From Oscheius tipulae (taxonomy: Eukaryota; Nematoda; Chromadorea; Rhabditida; Rhabditidae), in the NCBI GenBank assembly GCA_037178975.1, contig JASJZH010000005.1:6882001-6946000 (forward strand): a DNA stretch of 64,000 nucleotides. Direction: 5' to 3'. Shown in pieces: positions 24,956 to 36,590 of this stretch (positions within the stretch are counted from its first letter, which is position 1; the number at the start of each line of letters is the position of its first letter). The position numbers were made by a program, and so were the translations under genes. The notes under the pieces were generated by a model. That model was not told the DNA's origin. It did no database searches and saw only the letters and a list, made by a program, of their open reading frames with translations.

Positions 24956-25766
24956 TTAAGCCTCGGTCTTCTTGGCATTCTTCTGGGTTCTGGGCCTCTG
25001 GGAGCGGAGAATGACTGCGGCACGTCGCTGAGCCAGCTGAAATCGACACATAGGGCGGAGCTTGCACACCACTCATTAACCATCGAGCGCAACAAACTAG
25101 GAGCGCTGCATTAAGAAGTAGAAGACATCGATCAATTTATGAGGGCATCTCGTGACACGTTTAGAGGTTGCGAAAATAATTTGTACAAGAGAGCCGCCCA
25201 AACGGTTGGCTCGGAGTGTGATTGACCTTACAAGATATGTAGAATCGGTCGAAAAGAAAATGGGTAAAAATTCAGCTACAACGTTCGACGAAAGTGAGTC
25301 CCAATTTGAAACAAACCGTTTCTTGTTGTCTTCTACTTCTTAACACAATAAACGACAACAAACCTTAGCGTAACGGGCAAGTCCTTGATGCTTGGCGACC
25401 TTCTTGGTGGCCGTGAGGGCACGGTCGGCATTCTTGATAGTTTGGGCGTTGATAGACTTGGCGGGCTTGTTCAGGCTCTCTGAGAATGTTCTGTATGATA
25501 GCAAAAAAAAGTAATGCACTGGTCTTCGTGGTAAGGACGATTCCTTTTCCGTCAGCAGCAGCAGAGACATCAATGGCCTTAGCGTTGACAAGTCCGTTGT
25601 AGCGGCGACTGAAAAAAAACAATATCAAAGCTTTAAAAGTTTAACTGTACCTGTTTCTTCCCTTCAGGTTGAACTTCTCGGTGGAGAACAGCTTGTTGAT
25701 TCCTCTTTGACGCCTCAGGAAGCAGCTGTTGTTACGGATGACTTGCCAGACAAGATCGGCGGACAT
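24956..25766 (-). CDS. rpl-28: 60S ribosomal protein L28
   Basis: Structural protein of the large ribosomal subunit. Exons 25766-25651, 25608-25520, 25490-25364 and 25036-24956 give about 137 residues, normal length. Diagnostic parts: MSADLVWQVIRNNSCFLRRQ, FSTEKFNLKGRN, RRYNGLVNAKAIDVSAAADG and RRAAVILRSQRP. The ATG sits 6 nt after TTTTCAG, as for a trans-spliced first gene of an operon. The junction between exons 2 and 3 (donor after 25520, acceptor before 25490) is one base short of the conserved frame; an extra G (giving Arg) would restore it. The kinase gene follows 64 bp downstream on the same strand. Confidence 0.93.
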
Positions 25767-26806
25767 ATTTACCTGAAAAGGCAAGAATAAGACGAAGCAT
25801 TTGCAAAAAAAGAGCAACAGGAGAGAAGGGTAGAAATCTTTATAACTCCGGGTAGAAAATTTCAAAGACGAGCTTTACAGCTTTCCGGGCAAAATGACAA
25901 TAAATTTAAGACAAAATAGAGCGCTGCCAGATGCAAAGATGTTCAGGTTTGTAAATCCTAAAATGTAAAATCCTCGCTTTCGCGTTTATGATCACGGTTA
26001 ACGACTGATTTCATTGTTTCCATGATCATTTTTCAGTTCCAAACTGAATAAACAGCAAAAGAAAGGTGGAACACACTAAAAGATCTACAAAAGGAAGAAA
26101 AAAGGAAAATGTCAGTCTTTCTGACCGATTTCGAACAGACTCATTACGATAGATTCGTTTCAGGACCCAGGTACCCCAGTCCTTTAAACTGGCTTTAAAC
26201 GTTTTTGATTTCGCGACTTGTACGATACGTTTTGACTCACTAGACGGTTTCTAAATAGAACCAGCGTCATAAAAAGTTCTACCAAATGAGTCCAAAAAAG
26301 CCTCTAAATCCGCTTGTAATCACAAAGACAACGGCAAAGGTATTAAAATTATTCCCATTTTTGGGAAGTTTGAACTAAAATTGCAGTGGCTAGCTATCAA
26401 CTCTTACTCCATTGAATGTGACTTCCAGTGGTCTTGTGTGCAAATCCAAAATGTACCTGTACTTTATCAGCTGCTGGGGAAAAGAGTCCGATTGTTACTT
26501 TATTGACCACTCTTCTCCATTGACTCTCAACATAAAGGATCGATTACTGTTGCGTTCCAGGCCTTCTATGACCTCGCTTGTTTTTCTTATCAGCCGCCCT
26601 GTTTCAAGCTACGCTCTAGCATCCTGTACCGGAAGAATAACGTGAATGCTTCCCACTTCGAGTTACGCAGCATTTTTGGCCTTTCACAATGAGCCAAACA
26701 CCTTCGCATACACAAAATCTCTTCATTCCTTCACTGGCGGCTTCAACGATGATGGCAGGATATCGGTATCGGTGGTTGCACCTCAGAAAAAAAAACGCAT
26801 TTCCAG
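25767..26806. other. region between L28 and the first clear PEX1 exon
   Basis: Must hold the 5' ends of two divergent genes. Plus-strand frames at 26376-26480 and 26412-26645 could be early PEX1 exons, but I could not join them convincingly. No other feature seen. Confidence 0.35.
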
Positions 26807-29800
26807 AGACATCTTGACACATTCTTGGGATATTTCACTATTAGAGGCTGCGACACGACTGGATCCACTATAGTTGTTCAACTGGATGGAAGGATTCCTT
26901 TTTCTCATGTGCTGGTCAATGAAACTCAGGCACAGTTGGCCGGATTCGTAGAAGGAAAAGAGGTTACAATGGGTTTTGGAAGTTCAACCAGTTTTCAGGT
27001 CATTCTGGACCATGTCAGCCATACAGTATGTGAGTCCGTCGAGATTATTCCTCTCAGCTTCCGGGACTTTGACATTCTCGTAGGTTCCAATAGATTTCCA
27101 GATTAAAAAAAGCTCAGGACAAACACAGTTCGATTGTCGAAGACGATTTGTTGTCTCAGATCTCCATAGTGAAAAGAGGAATGATCATGCCCTTTTATAT
27201 ATCTCCAAGCATCTCTGCCCTGTTTCGAATAGGTTTTTTCGATAAAATTTGAAGAAGAAGTTACGGTTTACAGGAAGAATAACTCCAGAGACCGATCAGC
27301 CAGTCATTCTGCACAACAATTCCGAGCTACACATAGCTCCCGTCAGTCCAAGCTCTCTGAACTCGCCCAGTTTGAACAGGAGTACTAGCTCGGTCTCGTT
27401 AGAGAAGGTAGACTCTATTCATCTCTTTTTCAACTTTCTAGGTCAACCAAATGCTGGGCAGTGTTTCTGGAAACATGAACTTCTTTGGAAAAGAACCCCA
27501 GCTCGACTTCCTCTCGCGTTGTCTACCTGGTCAACTATTTGACAAGTCAAAGAGTTTGGCAGATTTATTAGAAAACCATCCATCCATAATACTAACAGTT
27601 TATCCTGGTCTGTTATATGTCTCCTTTCCACAAAAAAGATCTATACTATTAGGTTCCTACACAGTTTTCAACATAGTCAAAGTTGTATCAGCCCTGGATA
27701 TCAAGAGTCATCGATTTGCCGTCTCGGCTCGTCTTCCCCAGAACAGTTCGAATCATGAAGGATCTTTTCTGGAAGCACAGAATGCTCTAAAAGTATGTTC
27801 TTCTAATGCACTTCTCTATTTGTCCAAAAGAGCACAGACGGAGCCATTTGTTCCACGAGCTGGAAGTTGGACTACGTGAGAATTCATTGCACTGGGATCT
27901 CGCAAAAACAATTTCATGAACTTGGTACGGTTACTGTGGAAACCCAAGCAGAGGTTGGTTTGTTCTTGTTCACGACTACAGTAACCTCAGGAAAGCAAAC
28001 ACAAAAAGATCCGCTCCCATATCCTCTCACAAGTCACAATATTCCCGATTGTTTTTGGACACGATGGCTTGGAGTACTCGTTCCACATCGAGGGAGAAGC
28101 CTATACTGTGAATCTGAAACCGTCCTCAGCAGATCTGGAGAAGAGTCAGAACGGCAAGGATAGATGTTTTTCTTTGATAACAACAACGAGTCTGAATCTG
28201 CAGGTAAGAAAATATTTGGATTAACATGACAAAATGCTCCAGGAAGTGAAGAAGTTACCTGAAAAGACACAAGAGACAGTACCGGATAACTTCGGATTCC
28301 AGTCGAAGTCGCTGTACGACCTCTCCTATCAGAACTCTTTGATGAAGGAATGCGAGAAATCGATCGACTTCCATTGTCTCAAACCGCATGTGAGTTATTG
28401 ACACAAAATATGGCAAAGAGAACTCAGATCTCTGCAAAAATGCTTCTCCTCGGTCCCTCTGGCTCTGGTAAAACATCTATTCTGACAAGACTTGCTAATA
28501 GCCTGGCCAGTTCGACTCGGTGTTTCTTTGTCAGTTACATTGACTGCAATAGTTGGAAAGGCAAGTTTTCATCCCTTCTTTCTTCTAATCGGAACATTCA
28601 GGAAAACAAGCAGAGAACATAGAGAAGGGATTAAAAGTAGAGCTGAAAAAGCTCGAAGCTCGTCGACCAGCTGTCCTCCTCTTAGACAACCTAGACTTTT
28701 TCCAGCTGCAGAACGAGGATGAGCAGAGACAGATAGGGATCGAGAAGATTTTTCACAGTAAGCGTCTTCTATTTTGTCCAGATTTCATGCTCCAGTGATC
28801 CGAAGTTTTATCATCAAACTGACTCTCCCTTTGGTAGTTACTGCCAGAAAGAGAACCACCCTACACAAATGTCTGACAACAGCCGGCGGAATTCGTTTAT
28901 TCAGTCAAGTTCATGTGATTCAACCACTAAATCAGGTAACTAGACTTTCAAGGTGGAAGGGGCCAAAGTGCCATCCATATGTAGCCGTTTGGCATTTCCG
29001 TCCTCGTCCGTAATGTGAAGGCAGATATCAACAGTCCGTCGAGAAATCCACGAGTGTTTGTTACAGAAAACTATGTAATACCTAGGTATTCCATTGACTC
29101 GAGCTAAAAATCGATTCTGACTACCTTCCAGTCTTCTCGCAGTCGATGAAATCCCTCTCATGAACTAATTTGGCAGAGAGTTTGAGCCACGGGTAGACCA
29201 TTTCGGCTGACTCGGTATCGAAATCGTGGTCTCGTATCTTTGAAACATTTTCCTATACATGTATTTTTTTTTTCTGAAGAAGCTCAAATATACCTCGTAG
29301 AAGACTCCAAAGAAAACGTCTCCGTCGGTTCTAAAGTACCAGCTGAGCTTCTTTGGGCCAGTAATGTCTAGACTGACGAATTTGTTCTTTCTTGCTCCCA
29401 CGTGAAAAGTCTCGAGCTTGCTGACAAGCTCGTGGTCAGACGGTTCCCAATACTTTGACGGTTCCACCTTTTCCGCTCCAATGCACTTGATCGTCTAGTT
29501 TGGATCGTATGAATCGAAAAGTGACAAAATACCTTGCACTCTCCTCCAAGAGTCTCGGGAATGTGAGCAATGTCTATCTCTTCCTTCAGAAACTTCATGA
29601 AATGACTGTCATGGAGACGGAACTTGTCGGCGAAGCCAGACGGCATCATGGTCTTGGCCAACCTATAGGGGACGTGGATCCATTTGGCGATGTTCACGAT
29701 ATCCACTGGGGTCACCTATTTTGAGACTAGTACGTGTGACAGAAGGGAACAAACCAATTCTGGATAGTTTTCGTAGTGAAAGAGTTGGGAGTAGTAGGCG

Positions 29801-32523
29801 AGAGTTCCGCTACTGACAAAGAGCATAGTGAATGGATTGATCTCATAGCCACTCATATCTACCACATGTCTTAATGAACTCAGTTTTCCTGTCTTCTCTT
29901 CCTGAAATAATCACTTTCTTGAGATACATCGAAGTAGCTGAATACCACAAGAACACTAATTGAATGCCACCCGTAGACGAAGACAAGTTTTTTGAACTTT
30001 TAGTTGTTCTGCAAAGTTGTAGTACTGGTCACTACATTGCAGAATGTTGTAAAAACGTAAACTTTTGTCTAGTCCGCGAAACGGTCAAAAGATATGAACT
30101 TACATGCTTCATGATCTGGCGGAGCATGTACTCAAATTGCCAGAACTGATATTTGCAGGCTTGACTGCTCTGGATCGAGTGAGCAATGCTCTGAACAATT
30201 CTCTGTATTCAAGACGAAATTTTCTTCACCTCGACAGTGATAGTCGCATATTCAATGTACCAGAGCAGTCTATTGTGACTGTCCATCTTGTCCGTCTGGA
30301 TATCTCCTCTAGGCATCAATTTCTTTTGAAATATCGGGTTCTCGTCGAAAGTTTTTGGGGTGGTCTCGTCCTGAATTGTACTTTTATTTAAAACAGTGAT
30401 CAGTTACCAATTTGAGGGCTTTTCTTATCCTCAAATGATTGTTCAGAGCCTTGGAGGCGAAATCAACAATGTCTTTCTCCTTCTTGTAGAGACGCTCGGC
30501 TGACAAGACAAAACGATAGATGTTGAAGTCTGTGTCAAACTGAACAGTGGTTCGTTATCGTGAAAAAGTCTCGACAGTTAGACAGCTTCGCACTCTTCAC
30601 GATCACCTTTTCGAAACATTCCTAGAACTTACCGTAGGATGAATAGGCTGTTTCAATTTTAGACGGACTTCCTTTATGTACTGTAGACTCTCATCGCTCA
30701 GTCCTTCCCCAAAGTTGGTGGACTGTGTCCGGGTCATTCCCTGGAAACTGAATTGTACCAGAAAGCTCTGAGACCGAATGAGAAATAGAGGAAACTATTG
30801 AAGAATCCCTGGAAAAGGTGCAACACGAACAGGTTTGGAAAAGGAAATTGGACAGGCGTGTAGGGCTGACGTGTATGTTTTCCTCCGAGAGGTTCTCGAG
30901 TTCAATTAGGCAAGTCCAATAGAGTTTCAAAACAACTTGAAATACGCGTACTCGAACAAAACGTGGGATAATGACCTCTAAAGGCTACAGTTAGCGGGGA
31001 TAGGTAGAGGCTGTAGGCCAGTCGTGGTCCGAATGACCTCGTTCCGACCGATCGCGAGTCCGCGGCTAGTGTCTAGTGTCTGGATTTGGAAAACTAGCCG
31101 GACAGTTCAAGTTTTGGCCGGTCTAGAGAGGACTAGTCAGTTTCCAATAGAGTCTAGTTTAAATCCGAAAAGGCTATCCAGAACATCCCTAGTACAGAAA
31201 CAATGGCCAAGAGACAGTTTGACCTTCCAACCGGAAATACGGGTCTTTTCCAGGCTCAACGTCTCGACATTTTACACGAGCTGATAGAACCTGATTGCGA
31301 AGTTTCCACAGCCGCCAAGGTCACCGAGAACTTCACAGTAGCCGACCTGAAAAAGTTGGCCATCCGGATACAACTCGAGGCTACTATTCGAGGTACTCAC
31401 AGATAAAACCACCTCAGATTCATTTACAGGACATTCGAAACCTCAAGAGAAGGATATAGCCAATGCTTTGGAGCATTCCCGTTCATCGGGACACGTGGTG
31501 CAACAGAGAACAAGTGAGAAGAAATGGAGCCTGAAAGACGTTGGAGGCATGGAGAAGCAGAAACAGCTTTTGACTGAGGTCCTGCTCTGGCCTACCAAGG
31601 TTTGTAAGAACAGAAATCTTAAGAAAGATCTTAGTACCCTGAACTTTATGAAAGCTGTGGAATCCAGTTGGGAAGAGGCGTGCTCCTTCATGGAGCTAGT
31701 GGCTGTGGGAAGACTCTTCTGGCTAAGGCCTTCGCCGACGACTCTCACTTCAACGTGATCAGTGTCAAGGGGCCGGAGCTGCTGTCAAAGTACATCGGTT
31801 CGAGTGAGGAGAATGTTCGACAGGTCTTCGAAAGGTAGGTGGAGCTGTTCAGGAAAGGTCCAACAGTTATCAGATTGTGTCTAGGTTCCAGACAACTCGT
31901 TTTTCAGGGCAAGAGCATCGTCGCCCTGTATTATTCTCTTCGACGAGTTGGATTCTTTGGCTCCTAGGAGAGGCAGCGACAGTACAGGGGTGACAGATCG
32001 CGTTGTGAACCAACTACTGACTGAACTGGATGGAGCTGAAGGTCTTCAAGGTGGGAATATATCTAAGTGCGTAGAAAACAACATTACAGGAGTCTACGTG
32101 ATTGGCTGTACCAGTAGAATTGACCTGATAGATCCTGCTCTGATCCGACCGGGGCGCTTCGATCACCTGGTAGAGTGTTGTCCGCCCAGTGAAGATGAAA
32201 GATTGTCAATACTGAACGTAATTTTGAGAGAGACAGCTCATTCCGAGGATACTGACTGTTCGGAAATTTCTCGAAGGACAGAATCTTGGACTGGAGCTGA
32301 CTTGAGGGCACTTGTCACCAATGCGAAATTTGCTGCAGCCAGAAGAAAGAGCAAAGGTAAAACTTTATTGACTGCTTATCTACTTGTGCTTCCAGACAAT
32401 CCGAAAAGTCCAACGGTGGTTTGCCGGGAGGACATCGAAGCTGTTTTCGAAGAGAGCAAACCGAAAGAGCGACAGACGAGAAAGGACGAGTTCCGGGCAG
32501 GCCAACGAGTCACCTTGGCCTGA
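26807..32523 (+). CDS. prx-1: peroxin 1, AAA+ ATPase for peroxisome import
   Basis: With PEX6, PEX1 extracts the receptor PEX5 from the peroxisome membrane. About 955 residues are visible in 16 exons; the true start is unresolved upstream. The N domain ([19 protein letters not shown], then [10 protein letters not shown] and [11 protein letters not shown]) is PEX1-like. D1 has Walker A GPSGSGKT and a degenerate Walker B LLLDNLD. D2 has Walker A GASGCGKT (unusual for GPPGTGKT), [13 protein letters not shown], Walker [10 protein letters not shown], the near-invariant [11 protein letters not shown] and [14 protein letters not shown]. One intron (28561-28601) is GC-AG. The intron 28936-31253 hosts a complete gene on the other strand. 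Two junctions do not keep frame (A-run at 27104-27110; donor at 28757). AATAAA follows the stop. Confidence 0.93.
28940..30737 (-). CDS. ctg-like: CRAL-TRIO/GOLD (Sec14-like) lipid-transfer protein, nested in PEX1 intron
   Basis: Nine exons (30737-30633, 30539-30408, 30370-30230, 30202-30104, 29901-29755, 29715-29533, 29485-29294, 29252-29125, 29081-28940) join without any frame problem to 422 residues. CRAL-TRIO N-terminal helices ([31 protein letters not shown]) precede the lipid pocket ([61 protein letters not shown]). The C-terminal GOLD domain shows [33 protein letters not shown] and [15 protein letters not shown]. Such proteins move or sense phospholipids at Golgi and plasma membrane. 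The ATG follows TTTCCAG. The gene fills a PEX1 intron, and its stop codon is only 4 bases inside the PEX1 donor, so its 3' UTR must run antisense to PEX1 exons. Confidence 0.92.
30004..30047. repeat. dispersed short hairpin, copy 3
   Basis: Arms TTCTGCAAAGTTGTAGT and ACTACATTGCAGAA around a short loop, inside an intron of the nested CRAL-TRIO gene. Confidence 0.55.
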
Positions 32524-32553
32524 CTTGAGTACCGAAAAGGATATATACTGGTC

Positions 32554-32559
32554 AATAAA
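32554..32559 (+). terminator. PEX1 poly(A) signal
   Basis: AATAAA, 31 nt after the stop codon. Confidence 0.65.
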
Positions 32560-32942
32560 TGTTTTATTCTGTTCTTGAATGCAAATTGACTAAACTTCTC
32601 CAGTTTTTGTGTCTCCCTATTCAAGCATAGGAAGGAGGGTCTTCTCCAATCTGCAGCCCACGTTTGTCATTTGGCGGCAATATGAAAATACCAATTTCTT
32701 TCCATCATCTTTTATAAACTCCAGACAACTTCCTTTTTTGTTCTCTCTATTTAATTTCGCTCCTCTGATTACTACTCCCTACTTTGCAAAAGCGGCTAGC
32801 TTCCACGAAAATCGATCAGCAGCAGCAAATAATCCTACGCACTGCCCAAATAACGGTGCGGGAGTGGCGGCATTTTAAAATACTCGCATCTGTTGTTTCC
32901 TCTTCTTTCCTTCTCAAAGTGTTCTAACTTTTTCTATTTTAG

Positions 32943-35900
32943 AACGTTTCGGCTGGGTTATACCGCCGCTAGAGGTCTCCTTCTCGCTCGGCAACTACTT
33001 CCTCTAGAGGCCTTTGCAACAAAAAGCCGACCAAAATCGTCGACTAAAGCAGCCGAGCTCGTGAAACAGCCGAAGAAGGTTTCCGCTAAACGAGGAAAAG
33101 CCCCTTCTGCAGCCCAAATGTTCGGAGCCGTAAAGAAGACGGAAGAGCTCAAATGGGAGAAGGATGACAGGTTAGTAAACACTTGTCCATGAATAATGTA
33201 CCTCTTGAGAATTCCTTACCTCGATTTTTGCCGAGCTCTGGAGAAAATCGAGGACGAGAGCTCCCGGCTGAAAATTATCGACATCCTGGCCAAATTTTTC
33301 ACGAAAGCCATCGATTTGACGCCGACAGATCTGGCCGCCTGTGTATATCTCTGCGTCGGACGTCTTGGTCCAGCATATGAGGGTCTTGAGCTAGGAATCG
33401 CCGATCAGTACCTCATCAAGGTTCGTTTAGCGGTTTTTCTTCAGAGAATGACACAATTTTTAGGCGATTGCTCAGGCAACTGGCCGGAAAATGGACAAAA
33501 TCAAGGAGGACTACGCCTCGGAAGGAGATCTCGGAATCGTGGCGCAGAAATCACGAAGCAATCAGAAAATGCTTCGCGAACCGCCTCGTCTGACAGTCGC
33601 GACAGTCTTTTCCAAGCTCACAGCCATTGCTAAAACCACGGGAAAGGAGGTTCGTCTTTTTCAGATTCCTTCGTCTATCATGGCACTTTCAGTCGATGGG
33701 AAACAAGACGAAGCTGATTGAATCACTCCTCGTCGCCTGTCGAGATTCCGAAGCCCGTTTTCTCGTCCGTTGTCTGAGCGGAAAGATGCGAATTGGTCTC
33801 GCCGAACAGAGTGTCCTCGTTGCCCTAGCCAACGCATTCACCCGGACCCATATCAAGCAGAATGAGCTAAAAATATCCTCCAGTAAAGAAGAGGAAATGA
33901 GGATACGAGACACCCTTCTTCTCAAGACCACTTACTGGTACGCATTCAGTTCATTTCCTGTACCTGTTCCTTTTCAGTCAATGTCCCAATTACGATAAAA
34001 TCCTCGACGTTGCGCTGAAAGACGGACTGGCAGCCATTGCCGACAGCTGCAAATTGACCCCTGGAGTTCCACTCAAACCCATGTTGGCTCATCCGACGAA
34101 AGGAATCGGCGAGATCACGAGGCGATTCGGAGTGGCGGAATTCGCCTGCGAGTGGAAATACGACGGCGAACGTGGACAGATTCACATGTCCCACGACGGC
34201 AGTGTCCACGTTTACAGCAGGAATCAGGAAAATAACACCACTAAGTATCCGGATATCATAGAGAATGTGGGTGTCTTTTTATAGCTGGCTCTGTTTATTA
34301 CCCTCCTTATGGTTGCTTTAGTTCGTACACACACGCTTTTTATTGAATTAAGACCATGGCTATCCCAAATTTAGGTTCGACAATGCATGGGCGAAGACTG
34401 TCGTTCGTTCGTCGTAGACGCAGAAGTCGTCGCCTGGGACGTGGAAAAAAAGTCGATCCTGCCCTTCCAGGTTCTCTCCACGCGCAAAAGAAAGGTTGTT
34501 TTTAATCGACAGTCGAAAAATAGCTCGCTTCAGAATGCTGGCGACTCGGAAATCAAAGTCAGGGTCTGTGTCTTCCTCTTCGATTTGCTCTATCTCAATG
34601 GCGAGGCTCTGGTCACAAAATCGTTCCGCGATCGACGAGCTATTCTGCGCGAACATTTCAAGGAAGTTGAGGGACTGTTCCACTTTGCCACAACCCTCGA
34701 TTCGACCGATACCGACGAGATTGGAGTCTTCCTCGAGGATGCCATTAAAGTGGAACATTTCTAATGTGCGGAAGAAAAAAAATTTCAGGGAAATTGCGAA
34801 GGACTGATGGTGAAGACACTTGACGAAAACGCGACCTATGAAATTGCAAAAAGATCTCACAACTGGCTCAAGCTGAAAAAGGACTACCTTGACAGTGTCG
34901 GCGACACACTGGATCTCGTCGTCATTGGAGCCTATTACGGAGCGGGTAAGCCTTTATATCCTGATTTCAAATCATGTTTATTCGTACAACTTATTTACAA
35001 TTCTTCCCTTATCCGCACTGCTGCTGCTTGTCCAACCTTCACTTATCTTGTTTGATTTGAAGCTCTTGTCTGACGATTTCCTCTCTACTCGTCCAGCCAA
35101 TGCTCGCTTGATACTCGCGAAACGGTCCTTGATTTTCTCTGAAATGGCCCTTCTAATCGAGCTGCTTTTCCTCTCTGGGGTGGTTTCTCGACTGTAAGAA
35201 AACACTGAGCTGTCCTTAGAGGACAGGCTCGATGAGTTCCATAGGCCTGATTCCTAAAGTGTTGTCTATTTTACTAGTTCCCTTGCTATGCTTACCTTTG
35301 GATCCTCGAGTTCTGTTTGAACTCCTTTATCACACGAAGCTCTCCTAATTCTTGCGGCGTGTTGTAGACGCATCCGAGCGCGTAGAAGACGAGCAACCTT
35401 TTCCTCACGAACACGGGCAGAATACGAGTCGAGAAGGAAGAGCATTTTGAGCGTTTGTTTGCACTGGAAAGCTTCAAAGTAAAAGAGAATCATATAAGAG
35501 GGAGAGGAAGTAATATGTCCTCTGGCTGCAGCAGGTCATAATCATAAATCTAGCAAAGCATAGAGCGTGAAAAAGGCCGAAGGACCCTGGAGCAGGGGGC
35601 CTCCCCGTCTGGACATATGTGTGTTTTCTTGCACTACGCCTCACTCTGATTGACGGGAGCAATTAATTTTGAGGCGGAGGTTCACGCCCCTTGTGTCTCC
35701 CGCAGACAATTATAAACACCAAATCACGAGAAGACGCGCTTCTCGCGAATAAACATGTGTAGTTTCACGAATAACATGTTGGGATTTCTCGTTAAATTGT
35801 CCTTTTCCAGGAAAACGAACGGGTGTCTATGGAGGATATCTGCTGGCCTGCTACGATCCGGTTGCCGAAGAATATCAGAGCTGCTGCAAAATTGGGACTG

Positions 35901-36308
35901 GGTTCAGCGATGCCGATCTGAAGGAACAACATGCTCTGCTGAGCAAGAGCCAAATTGATAAGGTAGCCCATTTTTCACGAGAAGATACAGTTCTTTCAGC
36001 CGCGGTCCTATTATGCTTACGACGAGTCGTTGAGACCGGACGTCTGGTTTGAGCCCGATGTCGTTTTCGAGGTCAAATGTGCCGATCTCTCGATTTCTCC
36101 CCGTCACTTGGCCGCCAGAGGGATCGTCGATCCCGAGAAGGGAATCTCGCTCCGATTTCCTCGTTTCATCCGGATCAGAGATGACAAAAAGGGAGACGAA
36201 GCGACGTCGTCCGAACAGGTCGCTGAGATGTACAACAACCAGGATCAGATCAAGAATCAACTGGCCGAGGCTGTGGGAGCCGAATACGACGACGAAATCG
36301 AATACTGA
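32943..36308 (+). CDS. lig-1: DNA ligase I
   Basis: ATP-dependent ligase that seals Okazaki fragments and repair nicks. Eleven exons from 32943 join in frame. The DNA-binding domain shows [56 protein letters not shown]. The nucleotidyltransferase core has [13 protein letters not shown] with the AMP-linked lysine at 34155-34157, [39 protein letters not shown] and NWLKLKKDY. The OB fold has [11 protein letters not shown] and [13 protein letters not shown]. From the first in-frame AUG (33118) the protein has 645 residues. Upstream the frame stays open for 58 codons to an acceptor TTTTAG at 32942 and encodes an Arg-rich, acid-poor leader ([16 protein letters not shown]) with no AUG. The 866 bp intron 34946-35810 hosts a small gene on the other strand. 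Confidence 0.95.
34978..35445 (-). CDS. small basic protein nested in a ligase I intron
   Basis: Two exons (35445-35296 and 35253-34978) with a clean GTAAGC donor and a TTTAG acceptor join in frame to 141 residues. The N-terminus [20 protein letters not shown] leads into a strongly basic helical region ([17 protein letters not shown]), then [11 protein letters not shown], and a Ser/Lys/Arg-rich second half ([20 protein letters not shown]). No signal peptide or membrane helix. Both exons and the intron sit wholly inside a ligase I intron on the opposite strand. I do not recognise the family; the GVQTE motif recalls short tracts in dynein-light-chain-binding proteins, but this is a weak hint. 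Confidence 0.62.
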
Positions 36309-36590
36309 GAGCTTCTCCCTTTCCCCGAATCATCATTTCTGTTTTCACGCACACATTTTTCTTCCCTTTATTGCCCCCTTCCTGTTTGTACAAGTTGTAA
36401 CCTCTTTATAAATTGCTCAACAATTCTACTTCCTTTTCCGCAATGGTTTCTTTCACAATCGCGTATCTTTTATCAGTTTCGAGCCGGTTTAAAGCTCGTT
36501 TGTGTAGTTGCTTTGTTTTTTGAGTCCCATAGCACCCAACAGAATCCGTTAGATGAAAGGTGGTGGAACCGAGGGAAATAGTGGTTGAGG

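Noticed and set aside
32051-32089. PEX1 insertion [12 protein letters not shown] as coding
   Set aside because: The 39 bp stretch is bounded by GTGGGA and TTACAG and its removal restores the conserved EGLQGVYV; it is an in-frame intron.
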